From the NCBI GenBank assembly GCA_001920415.1, contig MNJR01000015.1:3410-50479 (forward strand): a DNA stretch of 47,070 nucleotides, given 5' to 3'. Source of the DNA: Acidobacteria bacterium 13_1_20CM_3_53_8 (GTDB taxonomy: Bacteria; Acidobacteriota; Blastocatellia; Pyrinomonadales; Pyrinomonadaceae). The notes under the pieces are model-generated. The model was not told the origin of the DNA, ran no database searches, and saw only the letters and a list, made by a program, of their open reading frames with translations. Of the stretch, positions 26,840-35,705 are shown piece after piece. The position numbers and the translations under genes are program-made. Each line of letters opens with the position of its first letter. Within the stretch, counting starts at the first letter, position 1.

Positions 26840-27673
26840 ATGTCACAACTTAGCCCCGAACAATTAGCGAGATATGAACGCAATGGCTTTCTGGTGATTG
26901 AAGATTTCTGTAAGGCTTCGGACTGCGAACGGTTGCGTGCGCGCGTTGAGGTGCTGGTCGCAGAGTTCGACCCAAGAGTTGTCTCAATCTTTTCCACGCG
27001 CCAGCAGACGCGTTCGAGCGATGAATATTTTTTGGAATCAGGCGATAAGATTCGCTTCTTTTTCGAGGAAGAGGCGTTCGGCGCGGAAGGAAATTTGCGC
27101 GAGCCGAAGGAGCACTCGATTAACAAGATAGGCCACGCGCTCCATGATCTCGATCCTGTCTTCAAAGAATTTTCCCTAAACCCTGAACTGGTAGAGTTGG
27201 TCGTGGATTTAGGATTCTCGCGCCCGCTTATCTTGCAGTCCATGTACATCTTCAAGCAGCCGGGCATTGGCGGCGAAGTCACATGCCATCAGGACGCGAC
27301 GTTTCTCTACACAGAGCCGCTCGGCTCTGTCGTCGGTCTATGGTTCGCGCTCGAAGATGCCACGCGCGAGAACGGTTGTCTGTGGGCAATTCCCGGCGGT
27401 CACAAAATTGGACTCAAATCTCGCTTCGTTCGCGCGCCGGAAGGCGGAACTCGCTTTGAGATTTTTGATGACAGCGCATGGCCGCTCGATCAACTCGTGC
27501 CGTTGGAAGTTAAGAAAGGCGCGCTCATAGTCCTGCACAGTCTTCTACCGCACATGAGCCACGCCAACAGATCAACGAAATCACGCCACGCCTACACGCT
27601 ACATTTCATGGAGAGCGACTGCCACTACGCTTCGGACAACTGGCTGCAAAGAAAGGCAAAAGTAAAAAGGTAA
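26840..27673 (+). CDS. Phytanoyl-CoA dioxygenase (PhyH) family protein
   Basis: A 277-residue Fe(II)/2-oxoglutarate-dependent oxygenase. The iron-binding His-x-Asp is in TCHQDATFLY (about residues 152-161), and the distal His and 2-oxoglutarate-binding Arg are in LHSLLPHMSHANRSTKSRHA (about 237-256). The N-terminal YERNGFLVIEDFC opening is typical of PhyH. The substrate cannot be read from the sequence. The last residues (RKAKVKR) and the TAA stop are encoded by the AAAAGGC repeat arm that begins at 27651, so the original C-terminus may have been replaced. It converges on dnaJ. Confidence 0.9.
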   Translation: MSQLSPEQLARYERNGFLVIEDFCKASDCERLRARVEVLVAEFDPRVVSIFSTRQQTRSSDEYFLESGDKIRFFFEEEAFGAEGNLREPKEHSINKIGHALHDLDPVFKEFSLNPELVELVVDLGFSRPLILQSMYIFKQPGIGGEVTCHQDATFLYTEPLGSVVGLWFALEDATRENGCLWAIPGGHKIGLKSRFVRAPEGGTRFEIFDDSAWPLDQLVPLEVKKGALIVLHSLLPHMSHANRSTKSRHAYTLHFMESDCHYASDNWLQRKAKVKR

Positions 27674-27774
27674 AAGGTAAAAGGAAGGCTGAAACCAGCT
27701 TTTAATAAAATTTTGGCTTCCCCTCACTTTTGCCTTTTTACTTTTACCTTTTGCCTTCCCTTTACTTTTGCCTT
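27651..27774. repeat. Inverted repeat, AAAAGGC heptamer family, between phyH-like gene and dnaJ
   Basis: The left arm, about 27651-27698 (GGCAAAAGTAAAAAGGTAAAA and further units), pairs with the right arm, about 27715-27774 (units CTTTTGCCTTTTTACTTTTA). The loop is about 16-20 nt. The phyH-like stop codon lies in the left arm and the dnaJ stop codon touches the end of the right arm, so the two convergent genes meet in one hairpin that could end transcription from both sides. Confidence 0.88.
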
Positions 27775-28891
27775 ATCCAAAAATGTCTCTTACCTTGTCC
27801 ATCAGCCCCTTGTCTTCTAAATCATGGCTCTCGATTTCGGCCAGTTGTTCAAGAAGCTTTCGCTGGTCGCGCGTGAGCGTGGTCGGTGTGATGACTGTGA
27901 CGGCTACGAAGAGGTCGCCGTGACCGCGCCCGCCAAGCACGGGCACGCCCTGACCTTTCAGCCGAAAAACTGTTCCCGTTTGTGTGCCGGCGGGAATCTT
28001 CACCTGCTGCTGATTGTCTAGAGTCTGAACTATAATCTCTGCGCCGAGCGCTGCCTGCGCGAAAGTAATCGGGACGGATGAATAGAGGTTGCTTCCCTGA
28101 CGCTCGAACTGCTCGTGCTCCTTAACGTGTATGACAACGTAGAGGTCTCCGCTTGCGCCGCCGCTCGTTCCTGCTTCGCCCTCACTAGCTATACGCAGGC
28201 GCGAGCCTGTCTCGACGCCCGCAGGAATTTTCACCTCCATAGTCTTCTCGCGCTCTACGCGCCCAGTGCCGTGACAGTTATCGCAGGGATTCTTGATGAT
28301 GCGACCTGTTCCTCTACATGCAGTGCAAGTGCGAGCGACAGAGAAGAAGCCTTGCTGATAGCGAACCTGTCCAACGCCACTGCAAGTCTGGCAGGTTTCT
28401 GGCTGAGTGCCCGGAGCCGCGCCCGTAGCTTTGCATTTCTCGCACGCTTCTAGACGCGGGATGCGAAGCTGCGCAGTCATTCCTGCCGCCGCTTCTTCCA
28501 GAGTTATCTCAAGATCGTAGCGCAGATCAGCGCCGCGTTGCGCAGCCGAGCGGCGCGAGCCTGTGCGCGAGCCTGCGCCGAAGACATCGCCGAAGCCGAA
28601 CAGGTCGCCCAAAATATCTTCAAGTCCGCCGAAGCCCGGAGCGCCCCAACTCGCGCCCGCGCTGCTAGACACACCCGCGTGGCCGAAGCGGTCGTAACGT
28701 GTGCGCTGCTCCGCATCGGACAGAATAGAATAAGCTTCCGCAGCCTCTTTGAACTTCTCTTCAGCCTCTGCGTCGCCCGGATTTTTATCTGGATGATATT
28801 TGACTGCCAGACGACGATAAGCGCTTTTAATCTCCTGCTCGGTCGCAGTGCGGGTCACACCAAGTATTTCGTAGTAATCTCGTTTACTCAT
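27773..28891 (-). CDS. dnaJ: Chaperone protein DnaJ
   Basis: A Hsp40 co-chaperone of DnaK. The 372-residue protein has an N-terminal J-domain with HPD at residues 33-35, a Gly/Phe-rich linker, a zinc-binding region with four CxxCxGxG-type repeats ([32 protein letters not shown]), and the C-terminal substrate-binding domain ([19 protein letters not shown]). It is complete. The gene is the last of hrcA-grpE-dnaK-dnaJ, but a 430-bp gap with inverted repeats separates it from dnaK. No ribosome site is obvious before the ATG. Confidence 0.97.
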   Translation of the reverse strand: MSKRDYYEILGVTRTATEQEIKSAYRRLAVKYHPDKNPGDAEAEEKFKEAAEAYSILSDAEQRTRYDRFGHAGVSSSAGASWGAPGFGGLEDILGDLFGFGDVFGAGSRTGSRRSAAQRGADLRYDLEITLEEAAAGMTAQLRIPRLEACEKCKATGAAPGTQPETCQTCSGVGQVRYQQGFFSVARTCTACRGTGRIIKNPCDNCHGTGRVEREKTMEVKIPAGVETGSRLRIASEGEAGTSGGASGDLYVVIHVKEHEQFERQGSNLYSSVPITFAQAALGAEIIVQTLDNQQQVKIPAGTQTGTVFRLKGQGVPVLGGRGHGDLFVAVTVITPTTLTRDQRKLLEQLAEIESHDLEDKGLMDKVRDIFG

Positions 28892-28920
28892 TGCGTTTCA
28901 CTTAAGTTTCAGGTTTCAAG

Positions 28921-29189
28921 TTTCAAGTTAGATAAAGCAAGCGTATGAAGTGAGCCGCGCTAGCGGCGCTGTTGATTTTAGCCCGGCGTTTCAACGCCGG
29001 GAGAGTGTGTGCCAATTTTTGATCCTCGTCGCGCTAGCGACGATTGAATTATCACCCTTTATCAACCGTCACTCACGCGACGCCTTTGCTCTCGTTGACT
29101 TGCGATTCCCGGCTTTGAAAAGCCGGGCTAAATTCATTTGCGCCGCTAACGCGGCTCACTTAGCACGCTTGCTTTATCTAACTTGAAAC
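28921..29189. repeat. Composite inverted-repeat cassette W between dnaK and dnaJ
   Basis: A perfect 23-bp outer pair (28921-28943 with 29167-29189, TTTCAAGTTAGATAAAGCAA...) encloses GTGAGCCGC-GCTA-GCGGC and CCCGGCG/CGCCGGG hairpins, repeated in inverted orientation on the right side (GCCGC-TAAC-GCGGC, CCCGGCT/AGCCGGG), plus a GTCGC-GCTA-GCGAC hairpin. The inner stems are mismatched between the two arms but each remains self-complementary. It resembles cassettes D, J and X but with different linkers. Confidence 0.9.
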
Positions 29190-29244
29190 CTTAAACCGAT
29201 TTATTCCTATTCCCTCTCTAATAATGATAACCATATTCAGCAAT

Positions 29245-29299
29245 CGGCGGCCAGCGCGCTCACGGCTTTTTGGTAAAGTCGAGGGCGCGCTGGCCGCCG
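29245..29299. repeat. 15-bp perfect GC-rich hairpin after dnaK
   Basis: 29245-29259 (CGGCGGCCAGCGCGC) pairs perfectly with 29285-29299 around a 25-nt loop, just after the dnaK stop (minus strand). There is no T-run, so it is either a stabilising 3' hairpin or a solitary repeat element. Confidence 0.85.
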
Positions 29300-29327
29300 G
29301 ATTTGTTGAGATACGAAAAAAATTCTT

Positions 29328-31169
29328 CTATTGTTTCGCCTCTGCCTCGTGCGCGTGCGCGCCCGTCGGTGAGTTCAGCATCATAGTCGTCAGTTGAACA
29401 GCGACGCGCTCAACGCCCGACAGCGCGCGTTCCAATTCGCCCGGATTCTCGGATTTCAGCGCCATCTCGCCCTCGCTCAACATGCGCTTGGCGATCTCTT
29501 TATCGTTCTCGGACAAAGACTCGCCGAACTCTGCAAAAGATTTTTTGGTGTTGCGAATCAGGCTGTCCAGCTTGTTGCGAATCGTTATGGCTTCGCGCAG
29601 GCGACGGTCTGTGTCGGCAGCCGCTTCGGCCTCTGCCATAAGGCGGCTTATCTCGTCCGGCGAAAGGCCAGAGGTGGGCGTGATTCTCATCTGCTGCTCG
29701 CGGCCTGTCTCCTTGTCGCGCGCCGAGACGGAAACGATTCCGTTCGCGTCCACCTCGAAAGCGACTTCAACCTGCGGGGTTCCGCGCAGCGCGGGCGGAA
29801 TACCAACAAGCTCAAATTTTCCAAGCGAGCGATTGCCCTGCGCTATCTCGCGCTCGCCCTGAAGCACGTGAATCTCTACGCATGATTGATTGTCCGCAAC
29901 GGTCGTGAACGTCAGACTGTTGCGAAGCGGAATGGTCGAGTTGCGCTCGATGATTTTCGTAAAGAGTCCGCCGCGCGTTTCCAGCCCCAGACTAAGTGGC
30001 AGAACGTCCAGCAGCACTATATCTTTCACGTCGCCCGTGAGCACGCCGCCCTGAATCGCCGCGCCCATTGCAACGACTTCGTCCGGGTTGATTTCTGCCG
30101 ACGGCTCTTTCCCGAAAATCTCTTTCACAGTGCGCGTGACAATAGGCGAGCGCGTTTGTCCGCCTACGAGAATCACTTTGTCAATATCGCTTGGCTGAAG
30201 CTTCGCGTCCCACAGAGCCTTCTGGCAAGGCTCGACCGTTTGCTCTACCAGATCGGAGACGAGCTTTTCAAACTGCTCGCGCGTCAACGTCTTCGTGAAA
30301 TGCTTCGGGCCGGATTGATCCGCAGCGATAAACGGAAGATTGATGTTCGTCTCCGTGACGGAAGAGAGTTCGCACTTGGCGCGCTCGGCTGCTTCTTTCA
30401 ATCGCTGAAGAGCAAGACGATCCTGCCTGAGATTTATTCCTGTCTCTTCCTGAAACTGCTCTACCATCCAGTTGATGATGCGGTCGTCGAAATCCTCGCC
30501 GCCCAAAAAGGTGTTACCGGAGGTTGCTAATACTTCAAAGACGCCGTCGTTCATCTCAAGGATTGAAACGTCGAACGTGCCGCCGCCCAGATCGTAAACG
30601 ACAAGGCGCTCGGTCTCTGTCTTCCCAAGCCCGTAGGCCAAAGCCGCAGCCGTAGGCTCGTTGATGATGCGCTCTACCTTCAACCCTGCGATCTTGCCCG
30701 CATCTTTAGTGGCCTGTCGTTGCGTGTCGTCAAAGTAGGCGGGCACGGTAATGATAGCGTCCGTCACAGACTCGCCCAGAAAATCTTCGGCTGCTGCTTT
30801 CAATCGCTGCAACACAATGCCTGAGATTTCCTGTGGACTGTAGGTGCGTCCCTGCACGCTTATGCGCGCGTCGCCGTTCGACGAGTCAACAATCTGGAAG
30901 GGCGAAGTGTCGCGCATGCGCTGTGATTCTGGCGAACCGTATTTACGCCCTATAAGACGCTTCACAGCGTAGACAGTATTCGCGGCGTTCGTGACAGCCT
31001 GACGCTTGGCGATCTGGCCTACTAGCCGCTCGCCCTTGTCAGTGAAGCCTACAACCGTTGGCGTAGTGCGACCGCCCTCTTTATTCGGCACGATCTGAAC
31101 CGCACCGCCTTCTAAAACCGCCACGCAGCAGTTCGTCGTCCCCAAATCAATTCCGATAATCTTAGCCAT
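29328..31169 (-). CDS. dnaK: Chaperone protein DnaK (Hsp70)
   Basis: A 613-residue Hsp70 with [18 protein letters not shown] at the start, [43 protein letters not shown], the linker [14 protein letters not shown] and the C-terminal lid. The frame is open for 24 further codons upstream, but those encode the inverted repeat at 31183-31270, so the ATG at 31169 is the start. Position 14 onward reads NCCVAV, a common variant of the usual NSCVAV. The C-terminal tail ends HAHEAEAKQ rather than the EEVD-like end of some relatives. It lies between grpE and dnaJ. Confidence 0.97.
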   Translation of the reverse strand: MAKIIGIDLGTTNCCVAVLEGGAVQIVPNKEGGRTTPTVVGFTDKGERLVGQIAKRQAVTNAANTVYAVKRLIGRKYGSPESQRMRDTSPFQIVDSSNGDARISVQGRTYSPQEISGIVLQRLKAAAEDFLGESVTDAIITVPAYFDDTQRQATKDAGKIAGLKVERIINEPTAAALAYGLGKTETERLVVYDLGGGTFDVSILEMNDGVFEVLATSGNTFLGGEDFDDRIINWMVEQFQEETGINLRQDRLALQRLKEAAERAKCELSSVTETNINLPFIAADQSGPKHFTKTLTREQFEKLVSDLVEQTVEPCQKALWDAKLQPSDIDKVILVGGQTRSPIVTRTVKEIFGKEPSAEINPDEVVAMGAAIQGGVLTGDVKDIVLLDVLPLSLGLETRGGLFTKIIERNSTIPLRNSLTFTTVADNQSCVEIHVLQGEREIAQGNRSLGKFELVGIPPALRGTPQVEVAFEVDANGIVSVSARDKETGREQQMRITPTSGLSPDEISRLMAEAEAAADTDRRLREAITIRNKLDSLIRNTKKSFAEFGESLSENDKEIAKRMLSEGEMALKSENPGELERALSGVERVAVQLTTMMLNSPTGAHAHEAEAKQ

Positions 31170-31182
31170 AGCGATTAAATCC

Positions 31183-31270
31183 AGTGCAGAATGCAGAGTG
31201 ATGAGTGATGAATTAAAACAAAGAAGTTCTTCTCTTATCATTCATCACTCTGCACTCTGCACTCATCACT
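31183..31270. repeat. Inverted repeat, GATGAGT heptamer family
   Basis: The left arm (31183-31214, CAGAGTGATGAGTGATGAATT) pairs with the right arm (about 31238-31270, ATTCATCACTCTGCACTCTGCACTC in part). The units are GATGAGT/GATGAAT and GCAGAGT/GCAGAAT. The loop is about 23 nt. It separates grpE and dnaK and would form a hairpin in the polycistronic mRNA. Confidence 0.88.
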
Positions 31271-31276
31271 TGCTTT

Positions 31277-32143
31277 CTACCTCGTTGCGACTTTTACCAT
31301 CGCGGGACGCAAGAGCCTCTCGCCTAGACGATAGCCGCGCACGATCTCTTGCATGACCGTGTCCGGCTCAAACTCATCAGTCTTTTCTGTAATAACCGCT
31401 TCGTGTACATGCGGGTCGAAAGGCTGTCCCACTGCCGGAACAGGCTCTACGCCCATTGATTCCAGCACGCCGTTCAACTGTTTGTAGATTAACTCGACGC
31501 CGTTCAAGAAATGGCGGAACTCTTCTGACTCTGTAGCTTCAATCGTAGCTTCCGCATCAAGCGCGCGTCGCAAATTGTCCAGAACAGGCAGAAGCTTCTT
31601 CGTCACTTCGGCAACCATACGGTTGTAGGTCTCGCCGCGCTCGCGCTCCTGGCGTTTGCGATAATTCTCGAAATCAGCCTGTCGGCGAGCCAGCTTGTCA
31701 AGAAAATCCGCTCTCTCCGATTCGAGCCGCTTCAACTCCGCCCTCGCTGCGACCAATTCTGCCATCAAAGGCCCGGCGGAAGCATCAACTGCGCGCGGGA
31801 CGTGCACATCATCCTCTTTCTTCTGGAATGAAAAGTCTTTCGCTGAACTGCCCGCTCCTGCTTCGTCTCTGTCCTCGCGCCTTTCCGGCGTCTCAGACGG
31901 GTCAGGCCCACCTGCTGTATCACTATCATCTGCGCGCGAACGATCTGCTTCAGAGTCTTCCTCCTGGTCGCGATCAATTCGCCTTTTAACTTCCGTCTCG
32001 TCCTCATAGGAGGAAGAGCGACCGATCTCTTCAGACGAAAGGCTGCCTGCGTCTGTCTCTTCTTCTTTGGGAGAAGAGTCATTCTCATCCACGAATCGTA
32101 CTGGAATCCGGTTAGACTTTTGCTTCTGTTTATCTGACATCAT
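31277..32143 (-). CDS. grpE: Nucleotide exchange factor GrpE
   Basis: GrpE drives ADP release from DnaK. The C-terminal half is standard: a long helix (ARRQADFENYRKRQERER), the LLPVLDNLRRALDAE segment, and the beta-domain ending with PFDPHVHEAV and RGYRLGERLLRPAMVKVA. At 288 residues it is about 90 longer than typical, owing to an N-terminal acidic, Ser-rich, low-complexity tail (about residues 15-110). There are two in-frame ATGs at the start. It lies 54 bases after hrcA. Confidence 0.95.
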   Translation of the reverse strand: MMSDKQKQKSNRIPVRFVDENDSSPKEEETDAGSLSSEEIGRSSSYEDETEVKRRIDRDQEEDSEADRSRADDSDTAGGPDPSETPERREDRDEAGAGSSAKDFSFQKKEDDVHVPRAVDASAGPLMAELVAARAELKRLESERADFLDKLARRQADFENYRKRQERERGETYNRMVAEVTKKLLPVLDNLRRALDAEATIEATESEEFRHFLNGVELIYKQLNGVLESMGVEPVPAVGQPFDPHVHEAVITEKTDEFEPDTVMQEIVRGYRLGERLLRPAMVKVATR

Positions 32144-32197
32144 TTCTTATAGGAGTTTCTTCGGACGAGAAAGGCAGGAGCGCGAGTGCGCGTGCCT

Positions 32198-33316
32198 TCA
32201 GTTCGAAGCGGGTTCTTCGCGGAGCATCCGTTCGATGAGCCGCGCCATGTAGTTTACCACCGCCACCACGCGACCATACTCCATGCGCATGGGGCCTACA
32301 ACGCCGAGCGTGCCCGTAGCACCCTCAACGCCTATTCTATACGGGGCTGTAATAATCGCGCAGTTTTGCAGAAAAGGCGCAGCGTTCTCGCGCCCTATTA
32401 AAACCTGCACGTCACTGCTAAAGAGATGGTCGCGCGAGATGCACTCGTTCAAGATTTTAACGAGCTTTGATTTCTCTTCAAAAGCCCGAAATAGTTCATG
32501 CATCCTTTCAAGGTCAACGAAATCAGGCTTGGTAAGAATGTTCGACGCACCATCAACGTAGATTTCACCAGTCGTTGATTCTTCACCTTCAAGACTTCGC
32601 TCGCAAAGAAGTATGGCATTTCTGAGCAGCCTGTCGTAAAGCGCCTTCTCTTCGCGCATCATCTCTACTATCTCTGCGCGAATCGCTGCGAGACTTTTGC
32701 CGCCGAACTCCGTGTTCAGATAACGAGCCGTGCGCTCCAATTCTTCCTGACTTAAATCTCCGTCCACGAGTATGATCTTGTTGTAGACGATGTTCGAGGC
32801 CGAGACTAGAACTACCAGAACGCGGCTGTCCGCGAGCCGCATGAATTCAATGTGATTAAGCACATTATCTGCAAGCGAAGGAGAAACCACGACACCAACG
32901 TTTTTCGACAGAGCAGAGAGCAGATGCGAAGTCTTCTCCATCAATCGGTCGGGCGCAGATGTTTCGCCTCCCGCAGTATTCAGTAATGAATTGATTGCAG
33001 CCAGATCGGCTTTCGACAATCGCGCGTCGCCCAGCATATGATCAACATAAAAGCGATAGCCTTTATCCGTCGGCACGCGCCCCGCCGATGTGTGCGGCTG
33101 CTCGACAAGTCCGGCGTCTTCAAGCTCTGACATTACGTTGCGAATCGTGGCCGAACTCCAACCTGCTGCATGCGCGAACCTGTCCGAGATTGTGCGCGAC
33201 CCTACAGGCTCGCCCGTCACCAAATGTTCTTTGATGATTGCGGCGAGCACCGCCTGCGCGCGAGCCTCAGGCATCTTCGCACTTAGATTAGAACTGATTA
33301 CGCTATGAACAGCCAT
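32198..33316 (-). CDS. hrcA: Heat-shock repressor HrcA
   Basis: HrcA represses class I heat-shock genes. The protein has the N-terminal winged helix (AVLAAIIKEHLVTGEPVGSR, SATIRNVMSELEDAGL, PHTSAGRVPTDKGYRFYVD) and the C-terminal dimer domain (GVVGPMRMEYGRVVAVVNYM). The frame is open to 33496, but that would give an untypical 60-residue extension upstream of a good promoter, so I choose the ATG at 33316 (372 residues); the ATG at 33274 is also possible. It leads hrcA-grpE-dnaK-dnaJ. I found no CIRCE operator in the promoter region. Confidence 0.94.
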   Translation of the reverse strand: MAVHSVISSNLSAKMPEARAQAVLAAIIKEHLVTGEPVGSRTISDRFAHAAGWSSATIRNVMSELEDAGLVEQPHTSAGRVPTDKGYRFYVDHMLGDARLSKADLAAINSLLNTAGGETSAPDRLMEKTSHLLSALSKNVGVVVSPSLADNVLNHIEFMRLADSRVLVVLVSASNIVYNKIILVDGDLSQEELERTARYLNTEFGGKSLAAIRAEIVEMMREEKALYDRLLRNAILLCERSLEGEESTTGEIYVDGASNILTKPDFVDLERMHELFRAFEEKSKLVKILNECISRDHLFSSDVQVLIGRENAAPFLQNCAIITAPYRIGVEGATGTLGVVGPMRMEYGRVVAVVNYMARLIERMLREEPASN

Positions 33317-33398
33317 TCTATGTCTAAAGTTGGAGGCTGCATGCTTGAGAGCAGCCGGGAAAGGCGTGCACACATCTGAAGGGTAAGCCCCGAAAGAT

Positions 33399-33427
33399 AG
33401 TATAACGATTTGAGTAGCCGACCGCAA
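33399..33427 (-). promoter_or_regulatory. Putative sigma-70 promoter for hrcA-grpE-dnaK-dnaJ
   Basis: On the minus strand TTGCGG (33427-33422) and TATACT (33404-33399) are separated by 17 bases, close to consensus. The predicted start would give a leader of about 75 nt to the ATG at 33316. This supports the shorter hrcA start. The leader contains a small GGCTGC/GCAGCC inverted repeat but no CIRCE. Confidence 0.65.
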
Positions 33428-33841
33428 AGCCCTTTTTGCAGAAAAATAAATTCGTTGTTCACGCCGGGATTGCCTGCCTAATTCAAGGTAAGACAAAGGT
33501 TTAGCACGAAACAGCGCAAATAATTCAAGACGATCTGGCTAAGCCATTGATAAAGCTAAACTTAAACCCTGCCCTTGTCTGCCCCCTTATTGGCCCAACA
33601 TTGGCCCAAGCTGCCATTTACCGTCAGGTCAACGGCTTAGACGTGCTCATTTTTAAAGCGATTGACGCCGCTCATAAACCGCTCGTAATATCAGCTTTGA
33701 CCGGGGGCCTCGTTTTCAAGTCCAGATCGAAGAGCTTTCAGCTACAGACTACTCTAGACTTTTCGACTTCAACCGAGACCGTGCGCGTCCGTCTTGCTCT
33801 TTAAGTTAAGCGACGGGTTTATTCGACCAAAGGGTTTGTCC

Positions 33842-34573
33842 ATGCAGCAGTCAAACAGTTCTCTAGTCAATTTTTTCATTGACGCATTCAAGCAGATAGC
33901 GCGTGACCGCATAGTGCCCGAAATCGAAGTCAAGTTGTATCCTTATGCGGGGCTGCATCACACCATTCGCCTGCGTTCCGGGCGAGTGTACGTGCGCCTC
34001 TCAGACATCTTCAAGAACGCTCCCGCCAACGTTCAGCGTGCGCTTGCATTCATACTCGTCTCGAAGATGCTCGCCCGAAAGGCTCCCGAAGTTCACGAGC
34101 GAGTTTATCGTGAATACGCCTTCTCACCAGAAATCCTGCGAGCGTCCGACCTTGCGCGACGCCAGCGCGGAAGAAAGAGGACGTCAACTGTGCGTGGCCG
34201 TGTTTACGATCTAGACCGTATGTTCCAGAAACTGAATCGCCACTATTTCGACGGAGGGATTACGAGGCCAGCGCTCACTTGGTCGCTGCGTAAGACGCGG
34301 CGCATACTGGGACATCATGACGCAGCACACGATATGATCGTCATAAGCAAGACGCTTGATTCAACTGAAATACCAGAGTGGTTCGTCGAGTTCATACTTT
34401 TTCACGAGATGCTTCACATCAAGCACCCCGCCCGTCTAATTAAAGGCAGACGCTACTATCACACGAACGCCTTTCGCGCTGAAGAGCAGAGGTTTCCCTA
34501 TTACGAAGAGGCTCAGGAATTGCTCGACCACCTGGCATACCAGCATCATTTCCTTCGCGCGCGCGCCGCGTGA
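33842..34573 (+). CDS. SprT-like zinc metalloprotease
   Basis: A 243-residue protein with the zinc-binding HExxH in LFHEMLHIKHP (about residues 186-196) and a C-terminal second-ligand region (YHTNAFRAEEQRFPYY), the SprT-like/WSS1-type fold. The LNRHYFDGGITRPALTWS motif is a SprT hallmark. Relatives include the DNA-protein crosslink proteases, but the bacterial proteins are poorly studied. An upstream TTG-type start at 33794 is possible, but the ATG at 33842, preceded by AAAGGG, gives a normal start. The DNA between hrcA and this gene (33428-33841) holds only a weak open frame I do not trust. Confidence 0.85.
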   Translation: MQQSNSSLVNFFIDAFKQIARDRIVPEIEVKLYPYAGLHHTIRLRSGRVYVRLSDIFKNAPANVQRALAFILVSKMLARKAPEVHERVYREYAFSPEILRASDLARRQRGRKRTSTVRGRVYDLDRMFQKLNRHYFDGGITRPALTWSLRKTRRILGHHDAAHDMIVISKTLDSTEIPEWFVEFILFHEMLHIKHPARLIKGRRYYHTNAFRAEEQRFPYYEEAQELLDHLAYQHHFLRARAA

Positions 34574-34648
34574 CGATGGGAAAATTTTGTGGAACTTTAC
34601 TCACCTCGAAACGTAAACACATTCAGGTAGGTAGGCTCCTCCAGGGAA

Positions 34649-34735
34649 GAGCGAGTGAGCGCGCCTTGCGTGAAACGTCAGTCCCTCCGACACGATCACG
34701 CAAGGCGCGCTCACTCACTCATCATTTTTCCTATC
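34649..34735 (+). terminator. GC-rich inverted repeat with T-run after the SprT-like gene
   Basis: The arms 34649-34673 and 34696-34720 (GAGCGAGTGAGCGCGCCTTG... in part) pair over 25 bp with one mismatch around a 22-nt loop. ATCATTTTTCC follows. It may end transcription of the SprT-like gene, although its arms are longer than normal terminators. Confidence 0.8.
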
Positions 34736-34776
34736 AGAATCATTCACACTTCCGAGCTTAATACAAACCAATCTCC

Positions 34777-34893
34777 ATTCTTCATTGAAGAAGAAGTCAT
34801 CCACTAAACCACACGAAACGACACGAAATTTCCGTACATCCTTTCGTGTCGTTTCGTGTTACTTCGTGGATAACTTCTTCTCTGAGAATGAAT
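34777..34893. repeat. Long inverted repeat, ACACGAAAC family
   Basis: The arms (about 34777-34831 and 34841-34893) pair over about 50 bp with roughly 8 mismatches. Inner part: CCACACGAAACGACACGAAA against its complement; outer part: ATTCTTC...AAGAAGTCATCC. The loop is only about 10 nt. The inner unit is the same ACACGAA family as 19009-19092. Nothing else is evident between 34736 and 35041. Confidence 0.9.
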
Positions 34894-35041
34894 CATCCCT
34901 TAGCGCAAAACTTTCAGGCTGGACAAGAAGCCCTACTGGTCATTAGACTACCCGGTTTGCTAGGATAACAAAACGTCATCCTTAGAGAACGCGAGCCTCG
35001 GCCTGCGGGCATCAATTTAATTCGGAGATTAATCTTTCATT

Positions 35042-35605
35042 ATGGCTATACCGGCAACACAGATTAGGCGCGGGATGGTTATCCTCTTCGAGGGACAGCC
35101 CTGCAAAGTTATTGAATTCCGTCACCACACGCCCGGCAACTTGCGCGCTATGGTTCAGACGAAGCTACGCAACATTCGCACGGGTTCGACGTTCGAGCAC
35201 AGGTTTCGCTCTGCGGATACAGTCGAGCGCGCAAATCTCGAACAGCACGAGATGGAGTATCTCTATTCTGACGGCTCGCATCATCATTTCATGAACACGG
35301 AGAATTACGAGCAGATAGGATTGAGCGCAGACGATCTGGGCGATGCGGTCGAGTGGCTGACGCCGGGGCTTAAGATTCAGACGGAGTTTTACGAAGGCGC
35401 ACCCATAGGCATTGATCTACCTCCTTCTATGGAGTTAACGGTCGTCCAGACAGAGCCGTCGCTCAAAGGCGCGACCGTCTCGAACGTCAACAAACCGGCG
35501 ACGCTCGAAAATGGCGCGACCGTTCAAGTCCCACCCTTCATAAACGAAGGCGACCGCATACGAGTTGACCCGCGCGAAGGGCGCTACATCGAAAGAGCAA
35601 AGTAA
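35042..35605 (+). CDS. efp: Elongation factor P
   Basis: EF-P rescues ribosomes stalled at polyproline. The 187-residue protein has three OB/KOW-like domains: the start [20 protein letters not shown], the domain I loop [15 protein letters not shown], and the end [20 protein letters not shown]. The loop-tip residue aligned with modified Lys34 of the E. coli protein is Asn33 here, so beta-lysylation at that position is excluded. GGAG lies about 12 bases before the ATG. The stop is followed at once by the repeat at 35609. Confidence 0.96.
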   Translation: MAIPATQIRRGMVILFEGQPCKVIEFRHHTPGNLRAMVQTKLRNIRTGSTFEHRFRSADTVERANLEQHEMEYLYSDGSHHHFMNTENYEQIGLSADDLGDAVEWLTPGLKIQTEFYEGAPIGIDLPPSMELTVVQTEPSLKGATVSNVNKPATLENGATVQVPPFINEGDRIRVDPREGRYIERAK

Positions 35606-35608
35606 GAA

Positions 35609-35697
35609 GAGCAGTTTTCAGTTTTTAGTTTTCAGTTTTCAGTAAAAACTTTCTTCTTCTATCTGAAAACTGAAAACTAAAAACTAAAAACTGTCCT
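35609..35697. repeat. Inverted repeat, TTTTCAG heptamer family (copy P)
   Basis: The left arm (35609-35642, units TTTTCAG/TTTTTAG) pairs with the right arm (about 35663-35695, units CTGAAAA/CTAAAAA). The loop GTAAAAACTTTCTTCTTCT is the reverse complement of the loop in the copy at 42630-42731. It lies between efp and waaA. Confidence 0.93.
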
Positions 35698-35705
35698 TAT
35701 CACTC

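Noticed and set aside
31170-31241. 24-codon N-terminal extension of DnaK
   Set aside because: It is encoded by the inverted repeat at 31183-31270, and DnaK proteins start at MAKIIGID.
33317-33496. 60-codon extension of HrcA
   Set aside because: It overlaps the promoter found at 33399-33427 and has no family similarity.
33547-33804. 85-codon plus-strand open frame before the SprT-like gene
   Set aside because: No recognisable pattern or ribosome site, and it overlaps the possible upstream start of the next gene.
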